This document shows, one piece after another, positions 57,901 through 64,000 of a DNA stretch of 64,000 nt. Each line of letters starts with the position of its first letter. Positions within the stretch are counted from its first letter, which is position 1. The DNA is from Acanthaster planci (lineage: Eukaryota > Echinodermata > Asteroidea > Valvatida > Acanthasteridae): positions 706,261 to 770,260 of the forward strand of contig NW_019091383.1 of NCBI RefSeq assembly GCF_001949145.1, read 5' to 3'. The position numbers and the translations under genes are program-made. Below the pieces are notes generated by a model. That model did no database searches, was not told the origin of the DNA, and worked only from the letters and a program-made list of their open reading frames with translations.

Positions 57901-60900
57901 AGTCGTTTTCTGCTCACTCAGATTTCTGCTTACCGCCTCAACTCCCTTGTCTCTAACAAAACATGCCCCCCCATGACAATAAAGAAATAAGAAGCTGTAT
58001 TTTCGAGTTCAAGTGATAAATTACTCATCGTTCAAACAAACAATGTGCAGGTTACAATCAGGGTCACACTTAACCAACATGGACAGGTGCACATGCATAT
58101 GCAATTCTCCACAACTTTTTTCATGGGGGGGGCGCCTTAGATTTTACAGTTGCTTTATTCCAGCCATACGGCATGATAGCACAATCACTTGATCCGCATT
58201 GCCCGTAGGAGGAAGGGCTTGTCTCACTCAATAATGTTTTCTGTCACAATGAGTTTGGCCGTGAAAGGTGTACCGTACCGGCAGGCTCATTCTGCCTAGT
58301 CAGCCAGGAAATTCAAAACATGTTTTTCTCTTCCTGATAAATGCACATTTCTAACATTTTGTTGAACTCAAGCCGGACTTGATCTTGAATATCTTGATGA
58401 TCTTCATCTTCCTTAAAAAAAAATGTAAAAGCCTGAGGTCGGTGTGAGTGTACTTTCTTGCTTGTTAAAGTCTGTGGCCTCCTTTCGCATGGTCCCTTGA
58501 CTACTGAACAACGCAACTTTTTTTTTCCATACACACTGCACATTTGGGCAATTTTGAAGAAGTGACTAGCACGTGCTGTGTAATGGCAAGTGCGTGATCG
58601 TGCTGGACTGTTCCCTCCAAAGTTCATGAAGTACAGAAAAACTATGCAAGTGCACGTGCGATTTATAATGAATGAAACGTTTTCAACACAACGCAGCAAC
58701 AAAGACGTTGGCTGCAGTTGCTAAAAAAGGAAACAAACACTGGCAACCACACATCTGAACAAAGAGCATTATTTTCCAATGAAAGTTATCCAGAAAGTTT
58801 CAGCATCTACACAGTGACGTAGCCACACGGGACCTGGGGGACATATGCCCCCCCCCCCACAAATTCCTTGTGCTCCCACTGGAAACTGGTGCCCCCTATA
58901 AGATGCTGGTACCCCTTTGTGCCCCACCATAGTAAAACCCTAGCTACGCCACTGTACCTACATGTATGCTGCTTTCAGAAATTGGTAATCAGCACACTAA
59001 TGGTGCCATTCACCGGTACCCCCAATCAACAGGCAAGAGATCTAGAGAGAGAGAGAGTCTGATGGGAACAGTTCCAATTGGGCACCAGTAGATATACACA
59101 GAGACTGTATTCTCCTATAGAAATTGATCATCAACTCATCAGAGCTGTGCCTATCCTGCTGAACTGTGTGGTGATGCCCCAATGTCCCCATCAAGGGGAC
59201 GTCTTTGCTATTTAAAATCACGGAATCTCTTGTTCATGCATGGAGTGGACAAGGTTATAACACGAGGCCTGTTCCTATCCAAGTTTCCTCCACGATAAAC
59301 AGACTCATAACACGGAGAACTACATCCCTCAATGACAGATCTTTGGGTACTACTACAGAAATTACAGCAACTACATTCTTTGTGATAAAAATTAATGACA
59401 CCATCCAGTTCAGTCTAAGCCCTTAAACTAGGCTTTTCAATCACATAAAAGCTTTTTGAGTTGTGTTACATGAAAGCGCAACATTATTCTTTTCCTTTAT
59501 CTTGGGCTGACATAAAAACATACTTCATTTCCTGTTGAAAAACACTTTCAGAGGACAGTAAACATGCGCATATATTCAAAAAGGCAGGCTAGATGCAACA
59601 GGGGAAGTGGTATATTTTCTGCAGGTCAATCCAAGACTGAAATGGACTGGCCAATGGAACAGAGCGAGACCTCTGCCAGGCTCAATTAGGAAACAACTGC
59701 TCAATCAATCAGCCATCATTCGCACAAGCAACAGCACCGGCAAACTCCTGACTGCCAGAAATTGTCTAAAAATTGCCGAGTTGACAGAGTCGTTATTTCC
59801 TTGGCCTTGATTGCCATGACCTTGGAGCCAGAACCGTGTTTGATGGAGCTGCTAAGTGGAAAACTGGGTTACAAGCCATAAGACAGGATTGTAATGTACA
59901 GACATTTGTGCTTCTTGATGTAGCCAACCAGGCATCACTTACACTAGCGTACATGTAGCTACACGTACATGTATGTGCATGTAGCTACATGTAAGTGTAA
60001 GTAAGAATATATATATCCATGAACCTGTTTAAACAAGCAACATTCTTAAGACTTAAATTGGAAATTTTCATGTTTCTCCATTGTGCAGCGCAGTCCCGGT
60101 TTGATTTGGTTGATACAACTTAAAACTCACGCCACACTGTGGGACAAGAAAGGCAGTTTGGGCCGCTTTTGTTTATCAGCTAGCCAACATGGCCTTGATT
60201 TTGAGCCAGAAGATTTCGTACAAGCACTTGCAAGCTCCACCCTCGACAGGAAGTCATACATTTTCAGTCAAGCCAGAACAAAATCCCATAATTCCCTGGC
60301 ACGAAACATGAGCTGCTAGCCCACAGGAGCATGCCTACATCATCAGGGTGTACATATACGTGTGGATCCAAAATGGATGCACATGTTCCACCCCGTATCT
60401 GTCTATTTTCAATGCCAACTGCTCTATCAATCTGTCAACTGCCAAGGCCAATATTGGTTATTTATATTGACATCAGCAGGGGGGAAATATAAGTTATTTA
60501 CCTCCACTTCAGGAAGAAACTTCTGGGTTCCCGAGTGACTGAATGACACAAGCAGAACTTGGTGCAAGTCACGGGCAGATCCATCTGCCCTGATCGATTT
60601 GCACATGTACAGCGTATAAGTGTACATGAATAGTGCCTGTTAGCCTACCCACTGCGTAAGTGTATAAACCATGTTGTCTGCCACACACATTTCTTGTTTT
60701 GCTAGAGTACACCGTGCCTCTGGGGAACATCAACAATGTCAACCTGCCAAAATCTCCATTAGCCTTTTAGACGCACGGCGGACGCAACAGAAGGGCGCTA
60801 TGTGAATTAGGTAAACTCTTTTGTGTTTGCTCCAAACTTACCCACTTCAAGTAGCGCCCTCCTATTGTGTGTGCCATGCATCTAAAAGGCTAATGGGTAA

Positions 60901-63847
60901 ATGCAGGTTTGACTTGCAAAACCCCTAGCACAAACTTTAATAGAGGGTTTGCATGGCTGCCATCTTGCAGGCCAGTGCCCTTTGGTCGGCAGGCACTTTG
61001 CAGCAGTGAGACGAAGATGTGTATTAGTACCACATGAAATCCCTTTTGTAAATGATTGAGGTTCTGAAAGGAACTGATGGAACTTAACAGTTTTAATACT
61101 TCTGCTCAGTCTGTCATCAGGAGGCTCCTGTGTAGCAACGAGACATCCACCCTAAAATCTTCAAATCAGTTTGGTGCACTGTTTGTGCTTTAAATCTCTG
61201 AAAATATTTGATCAAATAATAAACTCTAGCTGCTGTATCAACAGAGGTCTGACAGTACAATGCGCGTGTATGTTTACGAAACTGATACTGTAGTCTCTAA
61301 GAAGTAAACCATATCCCCATCATGCACAACACAGTGCAACAGGTGTAGACACCTGTGGATCCCTGCTGCATAGGGCAGTCCACTAGCAGCAGCATAATTA
61401 CGATTCAAACTGTGAGATGCCCATTAGGAGCTAGTTCTGTAAAAAATAATTTCATTGTTGAACGCTGTGGTCAGGTGGTGACTACCAGCTGCAGACCGAA
61501 ACTGTTTAGCTATTGGCTTGTAACTGACCAGTTCAAGGTAACGCCTAGAAGTAACCTCTTGCCTTTGGAAAAGAAAGAATGTGTTGCTGAAAGGTATGAC
61601 CATCAAGTGAATAGTGCTACCTCATCCGGATGCATGAGGTGGGGCCAACACAAATAGCAAAGCATCTGCTCAGCGACCTGCAGCGTTTTGGGTGTCAACT
61701 TACGATCAATTTTGAGGCATCGCACAGGGGCACGGGAGATGGGACGGGCTCCTTCTCTTCGCCCAAGACAGAGAGGAGAAACTGGAACAATTCGTGCGCA
61801 TCCTGAAAACAGAAGAGAAAAATGCACTGGCATGAAAAGAGACAGGGAGATTCATCAAGACAAAAAGGACCTGGGAAAGCTCTGGAAAGACAGAAGTTGA
61901 AGACGTTACATTGCTGCTAAGATCGTGACCATTCACAGCAACAGTGAAATGAAGGTGCTCTCACTTGACCCTCGTGGGTAGATTGCAGAGCGCCCTCAAT
62001 AGTTCTCACAGCAACTGGGGAAGGCATTAATATAAGGGCTGGATCATGAGCACCAGCACATTGAGTCATGAGGGCTTTGGGTCGCTTGCAGTCTCAATAA
62101 TAAAAGAATAATAATGAAAGTGTGAACTCAGCTGGATTATTTGATGAATTACTTGATTTTGCATCCTAATGAATGCAGATGCCAGTGAAAATTTCTACTG
62201 TGCCAGATCTGTTCCAAGAGTCTCTGCCTAGCTTTTTTTCAACCAAACCTCCCAAATGCATCTGTGCTTCTCAAATAACCTCATTTTCAATTTTCACTTC
62301 ACCAATATTACAGGGTACTTTGCAGCCTTTGAGGTAATCATGCTCACAAGAATTTCCCATATTCATGAACCAAACTGTGACATTATCCCAGGAAAAAAAA
62401 TCTCAGTGTTACCCTGATTTGTGTGCAAAAAAAAAAAATGCTGCGTTATTTTTGAGATTTTGCCAACCTTTGTTTACTTTCCTCTTGTGATTCATTGTTG
62501 TAAATGTGCATAGCAATACGCAAGCAACTATACCCTCTCTCAGAAATATAGCCAGTTGAGTAAATTCTAGGTTTGTAATTTGAACATAAAAATGTATGCA
62601 CTGGTCTGTGCCTTCCCTCGATGACATCACAAAAACAGTGCCCTCAGTTGTACAGGAAAAGCATGGATAATCTTAAACATTTATAAAAAGTACACTCTTT
62701 AGTGCTTTTTACCCTTATAAGGATGTCAAATGATGTTCACATATTGAAGAAGAGTACAGAGTAGGAGACAGTTATTTCAAATGGTAGCCGCGCAGATTCA
62801 TTTTGCTGGATTGGGCCCCATGCATTGTCTTTCACAAGCAAACTCATTGATTCCAAGCTTAATAGGATGCTACCGTTTGCAATTAGCTACTTCTGGCTAT
62901 AATTTCCTCCCCAGCAGTCTGTGCACACAGTCCAAACAAATTGGTGAAAGGGTCTTGCAAAGTGAGTGTTAAAGACAATTTGTTTGGATGTCCTGTTTTA
63001 CTCTGAATTAGAGAGAGCAAAATGAGCTTTTGGTTTTGATAAAGGAAACCCAAATTCAACCATACCTGTAAGTTATAGGAAAACTGCAGTTTTCTGAATG
63101 AAGCATTAAATAATTCCAGAAAGGCCTGAATGTCTTCATTTCAGTGACCCTCGATCATGCCCTCAGTGTCACGGTTGAATGGGTAACAATGCATTGTTGA
63201 CCAGCAGGTGAAATCTGCATTGTGACAAGTTAGCATAAACGCACATTCAAAAGCACTTGTTTGTGCTGGCATAAGCACCTTCAAATGTGCATCATTTACT
63301 GTATAGTGTATGTTAACTTGTCACAGTGCAAATTTCACCTGCTAGTCAATAATGCATTGTTACTTATTCAACTGTGACATTAAGCACATGATCAAGGTGT
63401 CCTTGGAAAGAAAACTTTCAGGCCTTTCTGGAGACATATATAAAGGCTTAAGAAATCTGCAGTTTTCCTATAAATAATGGTTTAATTTGGGTTTCCTTTA
63501 TTTTGATACGCCCTGTACATCACTTGATTTACTTTCTTGATGATAAACGGAAATCACTGTGAAACTACATTGTAAAAAGGGTGCCTGTGGAGGTCTGCAG
63601 ATGATTTGCAATATGCAAAATTCTTCTGGCTTTGGCAACTTATGACTCATTTTGGTAGGTTGGGCCACATTTTGACAGAGACAACTACAAAGAAGATGAC
63701 ACAGTCACTGTGAGCCCAAACGATGCCAACTTCTCCCCACCTGTTGGTCCCTGTCAGCTCTCCAACTGCAGTTGTACAGAGCGTGCAGAACTTCATGTGG
63801 GGAGTAGACCTGGGAACCATCGTGATGGGCCGAGTGGTCATTCACAA
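48758..63847 (-). CDS. USP30: USP30, mitochondrial ubiquitin-specific protease (C-terminal part; 5' exons beyond the window)
   Basis: Coding joins on the minus strand: 63847-63741, 61802-61704, 56553-56404, 55933-54644, 50554-50334, 49619-49440, 48977-48758; all GT/AG and in phase, giving 755 residues plus a partial first codon. The family removes ubiquitin from outer-membrane mitochondrial proteins and opposes PINK1/Parkin mitophagy. Seen here: the QQDAHELF box; the fingers CxxC pair (TCTVCGHR, ECIECS); FLKQLTLGKLPQCLCIHLQR; and the His box FSGHFLTFRR followed by WLCISDE, whose Ser matches the unusual Ser of the USP30 triad. The membrane anchor and catalytic Cys should lie right of 64000. 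The whole human protein is 517 residues. This partial one is already longer because of a disordered insertion of about 360 residues in the fingers. Confidence 0.95.
48978..49439. other. USP30 intron, no other feature seen
   Basis: 462 bp; only shadow open frames are visible. Confidence 0.8.
49440..49619 (-). CDS. USP30: USP30 exon: variable linker before the His box
   Basis: Acceptor GAGAAGCAG, donor GCAGG|GTACCA; phases fit both neighbours (AG|T in, GG|C out). It encodes SFIGGSFLTDPAGRSLVGGG, then LGQMSPRISHHATGTAEDSN and GRTRVTDHSGEVNGIPDAG. The vertebrate protein also has a poorly conserved linker here. The identification rests on position and phase rather than similarity. Confidence 0.75.
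49620..50333. other. USP30 intron, no other feature seen
   Basis: 714 bp, AT-rich, with no element or exon recognised. Confidence 0.7.
50334..50554 (-). CDS. USP30: USP30 exon: LPQCLCIHLQR block
   Basis: Acceptor GTTGTGGTCAG, donor CCAAAG|GTATCT. It encodes LPQCLCIHLQRVTWLTNGLP, SRREEHVMFPEYLDMSPYKQ and a Ser/Pro-rich tail. The start is identical to the vertebrate LPQCLCIHLQR, followed by the equivalent of RHEHVQFNEFLMMDIYKY. This is core catalytic-domain sequence. Confidence 0.97.
50931..50966 (+). repeat. 12-bp minisatellite, about 4 copies
   Basis: TACCGGCCTGGC repeated inside the foldback element, the last copy ending GGCCTGGGA. Fragments of the same word (ACCAGCCTGGAG, ACCGGGCAGG) occur on its right side, so the array probably grew from element sequence. 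Confidence 0.85.
51121..51175. mobile_element. TTAGGG-ended mini hairpin (copy 3), nested in the foldback element
   Basis: Arms CCCTAACCCTCCTCAATCCT and GGATTGAGGAGGGTTAGGG pair around CCAACAGGTGAA, followed by TTAA at 51172-51175. Compared with copies 1 and 2 both arms carry compensating changes (CCTCC/GGAGG in place of AGTCC/GGACT), so pairing is kept. Confidence 0.85.
51713..51767 (+). repeat. 12-bp minisatellite, about 4.5 copies
   Basis: The unit CGCTTAGCTTAC repeats with one variant (CACTTAGCTTAC). The Leu-Ser-Leu-Pro frame through it is a by-product. Confidence 0.92.
51985..52141. mobile_element. 157-bp pogo/mariner-like MITE
   Basis: CAGTCAAACCTCGTTAATAA at the left; on the opposite strand the right end reads CTGTCAAACCTCATTAATAT. 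TA precedes the left end, but the right flank is not a clean TA. ACCTCGTTAATAA-type ends suggest a pogo/mariner relative, distinct from 20864-21321. Confidence 0.7.
53582..54522. mobile_element. G/C-rich repeat with CAGTGGCGGA-like ends spanning the assembly gap
   Basis: CAGTGGCGGAACAATTAGC just left of the gap and CAGTGGAAGTCAGGGGC (opposite strand) right of it look like inverted ends, and poly-G/poly-C tracts adjoin the gap on both sides. The gap probably falls in a hard-to-assemble repeat. The true extent is unknown. Confidence 0.35.
53618..54412. other. assembly gap, 795 N
   Basis: Unknown bases. Open frames that span it are artefacts of reading N as coding. Confidence 0.99.
54644..55933 (-). 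CDS. USP30: USP30 giant exon with a fingers insertion of about 360 residues
   Basis: Acceptor TTTTAATCTTAG before 55933; donor GGAAAG|GTAATA at 54643; 430 codons, phase 0. It starts NPVTYSSFDCLTLPIPATVF and continues LSLECILAKFTQRELVHDVE, CIECS, matching the vertebrate FDSLSLSIPA...LTLDHCLHHF...RDVVCDNC. It ends CRRMFLKQLTLGK, matching RTTFVKQLKLGK. Vertebrates have about 18 residues between the second CxxC and that end; here there are about 360, rich in Ser, Thr, Pro, Asn and Glu, with a basic KKRQAESRKKKTKG patch. The frame stays open throughout, so it is coding and not a retained intron full of stops. Confidence 0.95.
55934..56403. other. 470-bp USP30 intron carrying the donor-like repeat array
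   Basis: The donor-proximal three quarters is occupied by the array at 56040-56426. The remainder leads to the acceptor TTTTAATCTTAG. Confidence 0.8.
56040..56426 (-). repeat. array of about five diverged copies of the exon end/donor region
   Basis: On the minus strand the words GTCTGTGGCCACAGGGT (the true exon end and donor), GTCTGCGGCCGCAAG, GTCTGTAGCCACAAAG, GTCTGTGGCGACAGG and GATCGGCAACCACAAG recur at spacings of about 52, 108, 84 and 105 bases. Each is preceded by a TTGTA/TTGCA block. The last four copies lie in one continuous open frame with VCGRK, VCSHK, VCGDR and ICDRQ, echoing the real VCGHR. Only the first keeps a GT at the splice position. Confidence 0.7.
56404..56553 (-). CDS. 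USP30: USP30 exon: first CxxC of the fingers
   Basis: Acceptor TTTGACCTTGCAG, donor CACAGG|GTAAGG; 50 codons, phase 0. It encodes EPGRNGLTAAHSDLHSNIEA, DLPKVACRDGESPFRGLLAN and HLTCTVCGHR, matching the vertebrate HPFHGRLTSNMVCKHCEHQ segment. Confidence 0.93.
58812..58954. mobile_element. 143-bp MITE, CAGTGRCGTAGC family
   Basis: Ends CAGTGACGTAGCC and, on the opposite strand, CAGTGGCGTAGCTAGGG. The interior is C/G-rich (GCCCCCCCC). A similar but decayed stretch with GGGGCACATGTCCCCCC and TTATGCCACTG lies at 53060-53143. Non-coding. Confidence 0.75.
60757..60895. mobile_element. 139-bp foldback element
   Basis: CATTAGCCTTTTAGACGCAC at the left and, on the opposite strand, CATTAGCCTTTTAGATGCAT at the right, with inner GGGCGCTA...TAGCGCCCT also inverted. 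The whole can form one long hairpin. Confidence 0.82.
61704..61802 (-). CDS. USP30: USP30 exon: QDAHELF box
   Basis: Acceptor TTCTGTTTTCAG, donor ATC|GTAAGT; 33 codons, phase 0. It encodes DAHELFQFLLSVLGEEKEPV, PSPVPLCDASKLI. With the Gln-Gln that ends the previous exon this gives QQDAHELF, the conserved box of ubiquitin-specific proteases (EEQDAHELF in vertebrate USP30). Confidence 0.95.
61803..63740. other. USP30 intron with a large foldback MITE
   Basis: 1.9 kb. Contains the foldback element 63033-63509; nothing else was recognised. Confidence 0.75.
63033..63509. mobile_element. 477-bp foldback MITE with arms of about 200 bp
   Basis: The two halves are inverted copies: left TTTTGATAAAGGAAACCCAA, right (opposite strand) ATCAAAATAAAGGAAACCCA. 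Inner blocks ATAGGAAAACTGCAG, CCAGAAAGGCCTGAA, AACAATGCATT, AGCAGGTGAAAT and TGTGACAAGTTA match in order. It can fold into one long hairpin. No coding capacity. Confidence 0.88.
63741..63847 (-). CDS. USP30: USP30 exon, first one inside the window
   Basis: Acceptor CTTCTACAG before 63847, donor CAACAG|GTGGGG. It begins with two bases of a split codon, then VNDHSAHHDGSQVYSPHEVL, HALYNCSWRADRDQQ. This corresponds to the vertebrate DDEVLDASCLLDVLRMYRW region that leads into the QDAHELF box. The preceding exon is beyond 64000. Confidence 0.85.
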
Positions 63848-64000
63848 CTGTAGAAGAGAAAGAAACCAGCATGAAATGATGTAAGAATTGGAATCCCATT
63901 CACCTCAAATGGTTTAGCCATCAAGATATCCAAACCTGACATATTACCTTTACTTGGCAAATTAATCAAATTAAAGGCCAAACAACATCACTGCAGGAAA

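Larger units (their letters stand above)
56554..61703. other. 5.1-kb USP30 intron
   Basis: Holds the CAGTGACGTAGC element (58812-58954), a short GA run near 59043 and the foldback 60757-60895. Dense TACATGTA palindromes lie at 59946-59992. No exon recognised. Confidence 0.75.

Overview
The window is nuclear DNA of an animal, not a bacterial accessory region. Genes are split into short exons with GT...AG introns, coding density is very low, and the introns are full of MITE-like inverted-repeat elements, a tRNA-derived SINE and a CR1/L2-like LINE tail. Dispersed palindromes of the type TACATGTACATGTA, and the style of the repeats, suggest a marine invertebrate deuterostome (echinoderm, hemichordate or cephalochordate). 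The sequence alone does not let me choose between these.

Two protein genes can be read with confidence, and they converge. On the + strand is NCBP3 (nuclear cap-binding protein subunit 3, C17orf85-like), with eight recognised exons from 10849 to 42606. It carries the cap-binding RRM-like domain and the conserved block around SQYYIKYGNPNFGGMKG, and ends at a TGA at 42604-42606. Its 5' end is uncertain: either it lies left of the window, or it uses two weak candidate exons at 3767-3811 and 4064-4216. On the - strand is USP30 (mitochondrial deubiquitinase), with seven recognised exons from 63847 down to the stop at 48758. Its N-terminal membrane anchor and catalytic cysteine lie beyond the right edge. 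All splice phases agree across both models.

Layout: 1-10848 holds a 15-bp minisatellite, several short inverted-repeat elements and no certain gene. 10849-20022 holds NCBP3 exons 1-7, with MITEs and a 1.1-kb CCATGG-rich element in the introns. 20023-42203 is one 22-kb intron holding pogo-like and hAT-like MITEs, the LINE tail, the SINE and other repeats. 42204-42606 is the last NCBP3 exon. 42607-48757 is the convergent intergenic region. 48758-63847 is USP30, with an assembly gap (53618-54412) in its third intron from the 3' end. The two proteins act in different compartments (nuclear RNA cap metabolism; mitochondrial ubiquitin signalling), and nothing shows that they work together.

Most notable points: a serine/threonine/proline-rich insertion of about 360 residues in the USP30 fingers, encoded by a single 1290-bp exon; retention in USP30 of the unusual Ser in place of Asn/Asp in the catalytic triad; WIND in place of WLDD in the NCBP3 cap-binding motif; a tandem array in a USP30 intron apparently built from copies of the exon end and its donor site; a NAGNAG acceptor on the last NCBP3 exon; and many foldback elements, including TTAA-flanked families and a hAT-like element with a perfect 8-bp target duplication.
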